Of a stretch of DNA of 63,630 nt, positions 16,588 to 24,608 are shown one piece after another. The notes beneath the pieces were generated by a model. It saw nothing but the letters and a program-made list of their open reading frames with translations, was not told the DNA's origin and searched no databases. Location: contig NZ_FTMG01000008.1 of the NCBI RefSeq assembly GCF_900155965.1, forward strand, positions 1 to 63,630. Direction: 5' to 3'. Made by a program: the position numbers and the translations under genes. Origin of the DNA: Mucilaginibacter lappiensis (GTDB lineage Bacteria > Bacteroidota > Bacteroidia > Sphingobacteriales > Sphingobacteriaceae). Position 1 is the stretch's first letter; every line of letters starts with the position of its first letter.

Positions 16588-17595
16588 TTAATATTTATAA
16601 GGTTCCATTTTACCGCATGAACAGGCGCAATTGGCATCGGTGATACCTAGTTTCTTTAAAAAGAACTGGTAAAAGCCAATACGGTCATTCATGCTGTACA
16701 TGTTTTCGCCTTTATTACATTCTACTTCACCGTTCACGATATTGATGGTCATGCCGAAACCAGGCGTGCGGCCTTTCGCTTTATCGATAGCATTGGGTTG
16801 CCATTTGCCGGTCATTACATCATGTGCCGATGGTTTATGTGTTTCAGGCGTCATCCAGAAATAAATGGCCGCTTTAAAGGCTACCACCGGATCGTTCTCC
16901 ACCAGATCGGGGTTGTTCAGTAAAATTTTGGCATCGCCAAATATACAGGTAGATGCCAGGCCATAATTGCCGTTATAGCTTAACTGCATGGGGCCTCGGC
17001 CATAATATTTTTTACCCGTAACCGGCGGGTATTCATCGCTCTCGGCAATATAACTTAAAGATGTATTGCTTTCATGTATCAGCATTAATCCGTCAGTATA
17101 GGTGGCATTTACTCCATGACGGGTTTCGTGGGCTATATGCGCAAAAAAGGCCGCCAGCTCTTTTTTATTGGCTTCGGCGCTAAATTGGGTGCAGAAGTTA
17201 CCATAATCTACCGTAAAGGTACTATCGGGCTTCTTTTTGGCCCAGTCCTCGTTCCAGTCACCGTCCTGTCTTACAGTACTAACCTTACCTGTTTTTTTAT
17301 CAGTACGGATATATTGATAAACAGATGTTGCCCTTCGGGTAACTTGTATTTTTATTTGACCTAGTTCGTCGGCTGCTTTTATAAAAGCGGTATAACTATA
17401 AAATTTATCGCGCTGCGGAAAAAGCTCATTGAATTGTTGTTCGCTGATGAGTGTTGATATAGATGCCGTTTTTTGCGAAGTAGCTGTTGCTGCCGGAGCT
17501 TTGGAGCCATTGCTGTTGCCGCAGCTAAAAGCCGATATTGCTAATGCGGTGAAAGGTATAATGACGAGTTTTGATGATAATACAATCGATCTCAT
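16588..17595 (-). CDS. GH19 chitinase-like glycoside hydrolase, lipoprotein
   Basis: 335 residues from ATG 17595 (17613 also possible). The N-terminus is a lipoprotein signal (TALAISAFSC). The family 19 features are clear: AHETRHG with the catalytic Glu, the signature YYGRGPMQLSYNGNYG, NNPDLVENDPVVAFKAAIYFW, and GFGMTINIVNGEVEC. GH19 enzymes cut chitin or act as endolysin-type muramidases; an outer-membrane-anchored form would fit chitin use or fungal attack. A Cys-rich C-terminus (CACSCGKMEPYKY) is present. Confidence 0.88.
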   Translation of the reverse strand: MRSIVLSSKLVIIPFTALAISAFSCGNSNGSKAPAATATSQKTASISTLISEQQFNELFPQRDKFYSYTAFIKAADELGQIKIQVTRRATSVYQYIRTDKKTGKVSTVRQDGDWNEDWAKKKPDSTFTVDYGNFCTQFSAEANKKELAAFFAHIAHETRHGVNATYTDGLMLIHESNTSLSYIAESDEYPPVTGKKYYGRGPMQLSYNGNYGLASTCIFGDAKILLNNPDLVENDPVVAFKAAIYFWMTPETHKPSAHDVMTGKWQPNAIDKAKGRTPGFGMTINIVNGEVECNKGENMYSMNDRIGFYQFFLKKLGITDANCACSCGKMEPYKY

Positions 17596-17628
17596 GATTT
17601 TTATAGATAACATGGTTAAGAAAAAAAC

Positions 17629-17721
17629 AAGATGTGAGAGTCAAGAATCAAGAAAATAATTAATAGTAAAAATTAATTTCTCTATCCTCTTGGTTTTTGA
17701 CTCTCATATCTTGACTCTCAG
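17629..17721. repeat. Locus-specific inverted repeat D (word GAGAGTCAAGAATCAAGA)
   Basis: The left arm 17629-17656 and right arm 17685-17721 share GAGAGTCAAG and (A)TATGAGAGTCAA in inverted orientation. It lies between divergent genes, the exception among the eleven such repeats. A related single arm (GAGTCAGGAATCAAG) is at about 10044-10060. Confidence 0.6.
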
Positions 17722-17850
17722 TTTATGCAAGTTTAATTCTAACATTTAAAAATTTACACTTTATTAGCAAAAATTATACTACAAGTGTTAACAATCTGCA
17801 ATATATAAACGTATATTCAACTTAAAGGATAAATGCTGCGGATATAAAAT

Positions 17851-18399
17851 ATGAAGATATATACTAAAACAGGTGATAAAGGGTTTACATCATTAATAGG
17901 AGGAACCCGGGTAGCCAAGCATCATATACGGATTGAGAGTTATGGAACCGTAGATGAACTAAATTCCTATATCGGCCTCATTCGCGATCAGGATATTACT
18001 GACCATGATAAGGACATATTGAAGCAGATACAGGACAGGTTGTTTACTATAGGCTCCTCATTGGCTGCCGATCCGGAAAGATCAAAAATGGTAATTCCCG
18101 ACTTGCATATGACTGATGTGGAGCTGTTGGAACAGGAAATGGATGCCATGAACGAAAAATTGCCTGAATTGCGTCATTTTATTTTGCCGGGCGGAAATAA
18201 TACCATTTCGTTTTGCCATATTGCAAGATGTATTTGCCGCCGGGCCGAAAGGATAACCGTTCATTTGGCCGAAGAAAGCCCGGTTGATGAAAAAGTGAAC
18301 ATTTATCTGAACAGGCTGAGTGATTACTTATTCACGTTAGCACGTAAAATTGCAAATGAGCATAAAATACCTGAAAATCAATGGATACCCCGCATGTGA
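17851..18399 (+). CDS. Cob(I)yrinic acid a,c-diamide adenosyltransferase, PduO type
   Basis: 182 residues. The start MKIYTKTGDKGFTSLIGG is the ATP-binding signature of PduO/MMAB adenosyltransferases. It is followed by SYGTVDELNSYIG, the CRRAER arginine motif and the C-terminal NRLSDYLFTLAR. The enzyme attaches the 5'-deoxyadenosyl group to cobalamin, needed for enzymes such as methylmalonyl-CoA mutase. No other cobalamin genes are nearby, so this probably serves salvage of imported vitamin. Confidence 0.94.
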   Translation: MKIYTKTGDKGFTSLIGGTRVAKHHIRIESYGTVDELNSYIGLIRDQDITDHDKDILKQIQDRLFTIGSSLAADPERSKMVIPDLHMTDVELLEQEMDAMNEKLPELRHFILPGGNNTISFCHIARCICRRAERITVHLAEESPVDEKVNIYLNRLSDYLFTLARKIANEHKIPENQWIPRM

Positions 18400-18417
18400 A
18401 AAATGTGAAAAAAAATG

Positions 18418-18449
18418 TTGATTTTTCAATTGAAAATATTATACTTTTG
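18418..18449 (+). promoter_or_regulatory. Promoter of the DUF2795 gene
   Basis: -33 TTG (18418-18420), about 20-bp spacing and -7 TACTTTTG (18442-18449) match the Bacteroidota consensus, 42 bp before the start codon. Confidence 0.55.
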
Positions 18450-18491
18450 CGAAAAAGTTAATTTACTGAAATTAAATATAAATAGAGAAAC

Positions 18492-18713
18492 ATGTATTGG
18501 ACACTTGAACTGGCATCTCACCTTGAAGATGCGCCCTGGCCCGCAACAAAGGATGAATTAATTGATTATGCTATCCGTTCAGGAGCTCCTGTTGAGGTTA
18601 TTGAAAACCTGCAGGCGCTGGAAGACGATGGTGAACCGTATGAAAATATCGAAGAGATATGGCCGGATTACCCGACAAAAGACGATTTCTTTTTTAACGA
18701 AGACGAATATTAG
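18492..18713 (+). CDS. DUF2795 family small acidic protein
   Basis: 73 residues, strongly acidic. The N-terminal MYWTLELASHLEDAPWPAT followed by KDELIDYAIRSGAP and VIENLQALEDDGEPYE matches the small DUF2795 proteins found in most Bacteroidota. The function is unknown; the fold predicted for the family is a small helical domain. It has its own promoter and a strong terminator, so it is probably a monocistronic, well-expressed gene. Confidence 0.85.
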   Translation: MYWTLELASHLEDAPWPATKDELIDYAIRSGAPVEVIENLQALEDDGEPYENIEEIWPDYPTKDDFFFNEDEY

Positions 18714-18720
18714 CAACATG

Positions 18721-18747
18721 AAAAACCCTCTTACGGAGGGTTTTTTT
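18721..18747 (+). terminator. Intrinsic terminator after the DUF2795 gene
   Basis: 10-bp stem AAAAACCCTC (18721-18730) with its complement at 18736-18745, loop TTACG and a seven-T run. Confidence 0.9.
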
Positions 18748-18821
18748 GTAGATACTACTTTTTGGAATGATTTTAGTAATAAGCCTTTCATATTTATCAC
18801 TTAAAACTAAAACATATCAAA

Positions 18822-18968
18822 ATGAGAGGTCTATTGTACATTATCGCCGTTATCCTGGTAATAGGATGGATATTTGGGTTTTTCTTTGGTCACGCCACCG
18901 GACTGATCCATATTTTATTAGTTATAGCTATTATAGCTGTACTTTTAGGAGTTATCCGCAGGGCATAG
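18822..18968 (+). CDS. Small membrane protein, lmo0937/DUF5670 type
   Basis: A 48-residue ORF starting MRGLLYIIAVILVIGWIFG and ending HILLVIAIIAVLLGVIRRA, giving two transmembrane helices with a glycine/histidine turn (GFFFGHATGLIH). The pattern fits the tiny lmo0937 family membrane proteins, which are widespread and of unknown function and are often linked to stress. It stands alone between the DUF2795 terminator and the convergent ispD gene. Confidence 0.8.
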   Translation: MRGLLYIIAVILVIGWIFGFFFGHATGLIHILLVIAIIAVLLGVIRRA

Positions 18969-19009
18969 CAATTGCCTGCTCATGCAATTGAAATTTAAAA
19001 CCAATGGCT

Positions 19010-19738
19010 TTAGTCCATTGGTTTTTTGCTTAAAAGCAATTCGGCTATGGCTATGTCTTCTGGAAAAGTGAGCTTGATGTTTTGGTGACTGCCTTCGGTC
19101 AGATGTATTTCAACGCCGTATTGTTCAACTACACTGGCATCATCGGTGAAATGCTCACTGTAAGGCTGCTCATAAGCTTTTTTTAACAAGTCGGCTTTAA
19201 ACGTTTGCGGGGTTTGTATCATATAGATTTGATCCCTTAGCAAACTTACAGACCTGTCATTGATCAACTGTCTTATCGAATCACGGCTTTTAACGGCTGT
19301 TACAGCATTGCTATGTTCTTGGGCGTATTGGTAGGAGGTTTCGATAATATGGCTGCTGGTAAGTGGGCGTACGGCATCATGAACGGCTACTAACGTATTG
19401 TCATCAGCTAATAGTTGATCAAGCCCATTCTTCACAGAATGAAAGCGGGTTTCGCCACCGGTAACCAGAGCGTGTGGAGTATCAAATTGATGAGTGTGGC
19501 AAAGTTCTTCCCAATAATCGTGATAGGCCACCGGTAAAACTAAAATGATATCTGGTTTTACAGTTGATTGCGTGAAGGCCAATATGGTGTGCATTAAAAC
19601 AGGCAAGCCATTAAGCAATAGAAATTGCTTAGGAACAACAGATTGCATCCTGGTGCCTGTTCCACCGGCTACAATAATGGCGTAGTTCTTTCGAGATATA
19701 AGATGCGAGATATGAGATGTGGGATTTTGCTCGTTCAT
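19010..19738 (-). CDS. ispD: 2-C-methyl-D-erythritol 4-phosphate cytidylyltransferase
   Basis: 242 residues. It catalyses CTP-dependent activation of MEP in the non-mevalonate isoprenoid pathway. The nucleotide-binding AIIVAGGTGTRM with VPKQFLLLNG, the catalytic VAVHDAVRPL and TPQTFKADLL are typical. About 15 N-terminal residues (MNEQNPTSHISHLIS) precede the normal start of the fold and are encoded by one arm of an inverted repeat; no later ATG lies before the P-loop region, so the extension is probably real or a rare start codon is used. Confidence 0.94.
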   Translation of the reverse strand: MNEQNPTSHISHLISRKNYAIIVAGGTGTRMQSVVPKQFLLLNGLPVLMHTILAFTQSTVKPDIILVLPVAYHDYWEELCHTHQFDTPHALVTGGETRFHSVKNGLDQLLADDNTLVAVHDAVRPLTSSHIIETSYQYAQEHSNAVTAVKSRDSIRQLINDRSVSLLRDQIYMIQTPQTFKADLLKKAYEQPYSEHFTDDASVVEQYGVEIHLTEGSHQNIKLTFPEDIAIAELLLSKKPMD

Positions 19739-19810
19739 AAAATGTTCCCAAATCTAAAGCAAAAAAAATGAGATACAAGAAAACTCTCATATCTCAAATC
19801 TTATGTCTTA
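19691..19810. repeat. Locus-specific inverted repeat E (word GAGATATGAGAT)
   Basis: The left arm 19691-19724 and right arm 19768-19810 share ATAAGAT and GAGATATGAGA words in inverted order. The left arm lies within the 5' end of ispD; the right arm ends just after the queA stop codon. Confidence 0.65.
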
Positions 19811-19819
19811 AGCCTAAGC

Positions 19820-20869
19820 TTAGATGATCAGCATGGCATCGCCATAGCTGTAAAAACGATATTTTTCTTTAACGGCAACTTCGTAAGCGTTCATCACATA
19901 CTCATAACCACCAAATGCCGATACCATCATTAATAAGGTTGACTCTGGCGTGTGGAAGTTGGTGATCATGCTGTTAGCGATGCTGAAATCATACGGCGGG
20001 AAAATGAATTTGCTTGTCCAGTCGTTAGCGGCTTTCAATGTTTTACCTGCAGATACTGCCGATTCAATGGCACGCATAGAAGTAGTACCAACTGCGCAGA
20101 TGCGTTTTTTACGCTCGATACCACGGTTTACGATATCAGCCTGTTTTTGCTCAATGATGAATTGTTCAGAATCCATTTTGTGCTTGGTCAGATCCTCCAC
20201 CTCAACCGGACGGAAAGTTCCTAAACCCACATGCAGGGTAACTTCGGCAAAATCAACACCTTTTAACTCCAGGCGTTTCATGAGTTCGCGGCTAAAGTGT
20301 AAACCGGCGGTAGGAGCAGCAACAGCACCTTCGTGCTTAGCGAAAATGGTTTGGTAACGCTCTTTATCTTCTGCGGTAGCTTTACGTTTGATGTATTTTG
20401 GCAGTGGTGTTTCGCCCAAAATTTCCACATTTCTGCGGAATTCCTCGTCGGTACCGTCAAATAAGAAACGGATGGTACGGCCACGTGAAGTGGTGTTGTC
20501 CACAACTTCGGCAATCAGCAAATCATCGTCGCCAAAATATAATTTATTACCTACGCGTATTTTACGGGCCGGATCAACTAATACATCCCATAAACGCAGT
20601 TCTTTATTGAGTTCGCGTAATAAAAATACTTCAATTGTAGCGCCTGTTTTTTCTTTATTACCATACAAACGTGCAGGAAATACTTTGGTGTTATTCAGGA
20701 TCATTACATCCTGGTCATCAAAATAATCCAGTACATCTTTAAATATTTTATGCTCAATTTTTCCTGAATCTTTGTGTAAAACCATTAAACGGGCTTCGTC
20801 GCGGGTGGCAGATGGATTATGTGCTACTAATGATTCGGGTAAATTGAATTTGAATTGAGATAATTTCAT
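19820..20869 (-). CDS. queA: S-adenosylmethionine:tRNA ribosyltransferase-isomerase
   Basis: 349 residues, normal length. It transfers the ribosyl part of SAM to preQ1 in tRNA to make epoxyqueuosine. Family signatures visible are VMILNNTKVFPARLYG, PLPKYIKR, the GAVAAPTAGLHFS motif, and VTLHVGLGTFRPV. Other queuosine genes are not in the window. The minus-strand element TACATTTG (20896-20903) about 26 bp upstream is a plausible -7 promoter element. Confidence 0.96.
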   Translation of the reverse strand: MKLSQFKFNLPESLVAHNPSATRDEARLMVLHKDSGKIEHKIFKDVLDYFDDQDVMILNNTKVFPARLYGNKEKTGATIEVFLLRELNKELRLWDVLVDPARKIRVGNKLYFGDDDLLIAEVVDNTTSRGRTIRFLFDGTDEEFRRNVEILGETPLPKYIKRKATAEDKERYQTIFAKHEGAVAAPTAGLHFSRELMKRLELKGVDFAEVTLHVGLGTFRPVEVEDLTKHKMDSEQFIIEQKQADIVNRGIERKKRICAVGTTSMRAIESAVSAGKTLKAANDWTSKFIFPPYDFSIANSMITNFHTPESTLLMMVSAFGGYEYVMNAYEVAVKEKYRFYSYGDAMLII

Positions 20870-20895
20870 GCTTGTATTTATGAATTTTCAGGGCG

Positions 20896-20903
20896 CAAAT
20901 GTA
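20896..20903 (-). promoter_or_regulatory. -7 promoter element of queA
   Basis: On the minus strand TACATTTG fits TAnnTTTG, 26 nt before the queA start. The -33 element is not clear. Confidence 0.4.
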
Positions 20904-21117
20904 TTAATTTTTTTTGTTAATCTCACCGATTTTTTTATGAACAACATGGTTTGGATATTATTCAGTTTATATACAAAAAGAATGTAACTTAACAGCTGTA
21001 ATATCGTCTAAAAAACGAAATATTCCATAACGGTATATTTTTACAAAAATATTCTGTCAATATAGCTTGTAAACTTGTGTTACAGAATGATTAACCATCG
21101 AGATCAAAATAAGTTGT

Positions 21118-22365
21118 ATGCTATTTTTAAAACTTTTCAGAGAAAGCTTTTTGTTCGCTTATGATGCGCTAAGACAAAATAAATTGCGCACCATGCTTTC
21201 CTTGCTGGGAGTAACCATAGGCATATTTACTATAATCGCGGTTTTTTCGGCTGTGGATACCTTGCGTAATAACCTGCAAAAAAGTGTCGACAAACTAGGT
21301 AACAATAGTGTTTATATCCAAAAATGGCCCTGGGTTGGCGGCAGCGACTTTCCATGGTGGAAATATTTGCAGCGCCCCGTACCGAAATTGCGCAATTTTG
21401 AGGAGTTGCAGCGCCGAAGCCAAACCGCAGAAGCGTTATCATATGAGATATCTATAGATAATCGCACTATTAAATATAAGAGTAACACCGTTGAAGGCGC
21501 CCAGATAGACGCTGCTTCCAAAGATCATGATAAAACCTGGAATTTTGATTTTGCCAGCGGCAGGTACTTTACCGAAATGGAATCAAAAACAGGTGCGCCT
21601 GTAGTCAATATAGGTTTTGATATTGCCGAAAATCTGTTTCCTGCTGGTGATGCGGTGGGTAAGCAGATCAAAGTACTCAATCGTTATGTTACGGTGGTAG
21701 GCGTGTTTTCGAAACAAGGAAAAGACATGCTGGGCATCTCTACGGATAAAGAGGTTTTGCTGCCGCTTAATTTTGCGCATAACCTGATTGATATACAAGC
21801 CGAAAAATATCAGCCGCAAATTATTGTACGTGGTAAAAAAGGTATCCCGGTTGATGATGTGGAAAGTGAACTAAGGGGATTGATGCGTTCGATCATGAGT
21901 TTAAGGCCTGGGCAGGAAGATAACTTTTCACTGAACCGCACCACCATGTTGACCAATGCCTTGGACGATCTTTTCAGCATTGTTAATAAAGGGGGCTTTA
22001 TTATTGGTTTGTTCTCGATGCTGGTAGGTGGTTTTGGCATAGCTAACATTATGTTTGTATCGGTAAAAGAACGTACCAATATTATAGGTATCCAGAAATC
22101 ACTGGGGGCTAAAAACTATTTCATACTGCTTCAGTTTTTGATCGAATCCATTGTGCTTTGCTTATTGGGAGGTTTGGTAGGGCTTTTACTAGTGTATTTT
22201 TCAACGTTTGGGGCCAAAGCTCTATTTGATGTACAGGTAGTGCTGGATATCAACAATATTTTAAAAGGCTTAGGTTTTTCTTTAGGAATAGGTGTAATTT
22301 CGGGTATTATTCCAGCGTATTCGGCTTCAAGGCTCGATCCTGTTGAGGCTATACGTACAAATTAA
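21118..22365 (+). CDS. MacB/FtsX-like ABC transporter permease
   Basis: 415 residues. One N-terminal transmembrane helix (MLSLLGVTIGIFTIIAVFSAV), a large periplasmic MacB-PCD-like domain (about 55-280), then three C-terminal helices forming the FtsX domain (FIIGLFSMLVGGFGIANIM..., LIESIVLCLLGGLVG..., LGFSLGIGVISGIIPAY) and the classic ending ASRLDPVEAIR. These permeases drive export of lipoproteins, peptides or drugs with a separate ATPase. The ATPase gene is not adjacent; the one at 9285 is a candidate. Confidence 0.9.
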   Translation: MLFLKLFRESFLFAYDALRQNKLRTMLSLLGVTIGIFTIIAVFSAVDTLRNNLQKSVDKLGNNSVYIQKWPWVGGSDFPWWKYLQRPVPKLRNFEELQRRSQTAEALSYEISIDNRTIKYKSNTVEGAQIDAASKDHDKTWNFDFASGRYFTEMESKTGAPVVNIGFDIAENLFPAGDAVGKQIKVLNRYVTVVGVFSKQGKDMLGISTDKEVLLPLNFAHNLIDIQAEKYQPQIIVRGKKGIPVDDVESELRGLMRSIMSLRPGQEDNFSLNRTTMLTNALDDLFSIVNKGGFIIGLFSMLVGGFGIANIMFVSVKERTNIIGIQKSLGAKNYFILLQFLIESIVLCLLGGLVGLLLVYFSTFGAKALFDVQVVLDINNILKGLGFSLGIGVISGIIPAYSASRLDPVEAIRTN

Positions 22366-22372
22366 TACCGAT

Positions 22373-22906
22373 ATGAAGATCAATCTTTTTAACAGCACTT
22401 TATTGGCAGGACTTGTTATATCAGTAGCCGCATGTAAACAAACTAGCAAACCAGTACAGGAAAAAACGACTAAACCAGATAGTGCTAAAACTATCGTAGC
22501 TAAAGTTGCCTATACATCCAATACCGCCGATGTATTTAATAATTACATCGGTCTCAAAAATCAGTTCCTGAAATCGAATATGAAGGGCATCAAAAGTACC
22601 GCCGCTATGCTGGAGAATAAACTGGCTGGCATTAAAGGTTGTACAGAAACGGCCACACTGGCTCACCAAATAGCTACAGGCGATGATATCAAAGCACAGC
22701 GCGACGCATTTTTGATATTGAGTAAAGATGTCATCGGTCTTATAAAAGGTGCTAAATTCAAATCCGCTCACATATATGTCGATTTTTGCCCTATGGCCGA
22801 TAATGGCAAAGGGGGCTATTGGCTATCTGTCAATAAGGCTATCGAAAATCCGTACTTTCCAGAACACATGAAAACTTGCGGACAGGTTAAAGAACAGATC
22901 AATTAA
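22373..22906 (+). CDS. DUF3347 lipoprotein, possible metal-binding
   Basis: 177 residues from ATG 22373, with a lipoprotein signal (LAGLVISVAAC). The body is a helical DUF3347 domain, and the C-terminal segment VDFCPMADNGKGGYWLS...MKTCGQVKE is the conserved metal-site-like motif of that family. DUF3347 is usually fused to CusB/CzcB efflux adaptors or found beside copper proteins; here it is free-standing, 7 bp after the permease gene, so probably in its operon. A role in copper or heavy-metal handling is an inference. Confidence 0.82.
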   Translation: MKINLFNSTLLAGLVISVAACKQTSKPVQEKTTKPDSAKTIVAKVAYTSNTADVFNNYIGLKNQFLKSNMKGIKSTAAMLENKLAGIKGCTETATLAHQIATGDDIKAQRDAFLILSKDVIGLIKGAKFKSAHIYVDFCPMADNGKGGYWLSVNKAIENPYFPEHMKTCGQVKEQIN

Positions 22907-23008
22907 ACAGATCGGTTTTTTGTCTATTTCTTTTGTCCCGGCTTTGTAATTAATGTTTTTTTAATAAATAATTGATGCTTTGTAATTAGCAAAACTGGGT
23001 TTAATTAA

Positions 23009-23016
23009 TAGATTTG
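23009..23016 (+). promoter_or_regulatory. Possible -7 element upstream of citrate synthase
   Basis: TAGATTTG fits TAnnTTTG, 82 bp before the start codon. The nearest TTTG (22979-22982) is 26 bp away, longer than the usual 19-21, so this is tentative. Confidence 0.3.
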
Positions 23017-23098
23017 CACATAAAATTTACAAACAGTAAATGATCTGGAGGGTTATAATACACAGATTTAATTACATTTGTTACAACAATTATTTTCT

Positions 23099-24385
23099 AT
23101 GTCGGACACAGCACAACTAAAGATTGGTGATAAAACATTTGACCTCCCGGTAATTGAGGGTACAGAAGGTGAAAAAGCTATTGATATTTCAAAACTCCGG
23201 GATCAAAGCGGTTACGTAACGCTGGATATTGGCTATAAAAATACAGGTGCTACCAAAAGTGCCATCACTTTTTTAGATGGTGAAAAAGGCATATTAAAAT
23301 ATCGTGGTTACCCGATTGAGCAGCTGGCCGAGAATGCCAGTTTCATTGAAGTAGCTTACTTGCTTATTTACGGGAGCTTGCCAAGCGGGCAGCAGCTTAC
23401 CGATTTTCAATACCAGATAAGCCGCCATACACTGGTGCATGAGGATATGAAAAAGTTTTTTGATGGTTTTCCGTCAAAATCACATCCAATGGGCCAGTTA
23501 TCATCGTTGATAGGCGCTTTGGCTGCTTTTAACCCAGAGTCATTAAAACAGGGTTTAACCACTGAGGAAGTTAATCTGGAGATTATAAAACTGCTGGCTA
23601 AAATGAGCACGGTAGTATCATGGATCTATAAAAAATCATTGGGTCACCCGGTTGTTTATCCTCAGAATAAATTTGACTATGTAACCAACTTCCTGTATAT
23701 GACCTTTGCCGAGCGTACAGAAGATTATAAGGTGGACAGGGTAGTAGTTGATGTAATGAACAAATTACTGATACTGCATGCCGATCATGAACAAAATTGT
23801 TCAACATCAACCGTGCGTATAGTTGGTTCGTCTGATGCTAACCTGTATGCTTCTATTTCTGCTGGTATCTCCGCCCTTTGGGGCCCGCTGCATGGCGGTG
23901 CTAATCAAGCGGTTATTGAAATGCTGGAGAAGATCAAGAATGATGGCGGCGATACCGATAAATGGATAGCCAAAGCAAAAGATAAAAATGACCCTTTCCG
24001 TTTGATGGGATTTGGTCACCGTGTGTACAAGAATTTTGACCCACGCGCCAAGATCATCAAAAAGGCCTGCGACGATATATTAGAGAAATTAGGTATTAAT
24101 GACGAGGTATTGGAAATAGCCAAAAAGCTGGAAGAGGTGGCCTTAAAAGATCCATATTTTGTAGAACGTAAATTATATCCTAACGTTGATTTTTACTCCG
24201 GTATTATTTACCGTGCTTTAGGTTTCCCAACCGAAATGTTCACCGTATTATTTGCCCTGGGCCGTTTACCAGGATGGATAGCGCAATGGAAAGAAATGAA
24301 AGAAAACAAAGAACCAATCGGTCGCCCCCGTCAGATCTATATCGGTGACACCGACAGGGAGTATGTTGACGTGAAAAAGAGATAA
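23099..24385 (+). CDS. gltA: Citrate synthase
   Basis: 428 residues from ATG 23099 (a TTG at 23078 is unlikely), matching type II citrate synthase length. It condenses acetyl-CoA and oxaloacetate. The catalytic triad regions are visible: GPLHGGANQ, GFGHRVYKNFDPRA and the Asp in PNVDFYSGIIYRALG. The N-terminal beta-domain found in the hexameric, NADH-sensitive Gram-negative form is present. It is followed by a strong terminator within a larger inverted repeat. Confidence 0.96.
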   Translation: MSDTAQLKIGDKTFDLPVIEGTEGEKAIDISKLRDQSGYVTLDIGYKNTGATKSAITFLDGEKGILKYRGYPIEQLAENASFIEVAYLLIYGSLPSGQQLTDFQYQISRHTLVHEDMKKFFDGFPSKSHPMGQLSSLIGALAAFNPESLKQGLTTEEVNLEIIKLLAKMSTVVSWIYKKSLGHPVVYPQNKFDYVTNFLYMTFAERTEDYKVDRVVVDVMNKLLILHADHEQNCSTSTVRIVGSSDANLYASISAGISALWGPLHGGANQAVIEMLEKIKNDGGDTDKWIAKAKDKNDPFRLMGFGHRVYKNFDPRAKIIKKACDDILEKLGINDEVLEIAKKLEEVALKDPYFVERKLYPNVDFYSGIIYRALGFPTEMFTVLFALGRLPGWIAQWKEMKENKEPIGRPRQIYIGDTDREYVDVKKR

Positions 24386-24390
24386 TATTT

Positions 24391-24603
24391 GGTTCATGGA
24401 TCATAGTTGATGGTTCATGGTCAGAAATAAAAAAATAGCGGTGATTTTGTCACCGCTATTTTTATTACAAGCCATTCGAAGTCTCTGACTTTGAATGAAT
24501 ATGTTTGTAGTTTGCAAGTGAGGATAACAGATTTGTTTATGGTTGCCCTCAAACAATTATCTATGAACCATCAACTATGATCCATGAACTATCAACCATG
24601 AAC
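24391..24603. repeat. Locus-specific inverted repeat F (word GTTCATGGATCATAG)
   Basis: The left arm 24391-24420 is matched by the right arm 24561-24603. A run of about 27 bases is a perfect reverse complement. The right arm ends 6 bp before the recQ start codon. The gltA terminator lies between the arms. Confidence 0.8.
24431..24463 (+). terminator. Intrinsic terminator after gltA
   Basis: Stem AAATAGCGGTGA with TCACCGCTATTT, 5-base loop and T run. Confidence 0.88.
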
Positions 24604-24608
24604 AACCA

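Noticed and set aside
15795..16637. Start at ATG 16637 for the secreted protein downstream of the GH19 gene
   Set aside because: It would overlap the upstream gene by about 50 bp and give no signal peptide; GTG 16583 gives a normal one.
9285..22365. ATPase at 9285 and permease at 21118 as one transporter operon
   Set aside because: They are 11 kb apart with unrelated genes in between; pairing is possible but not supported.
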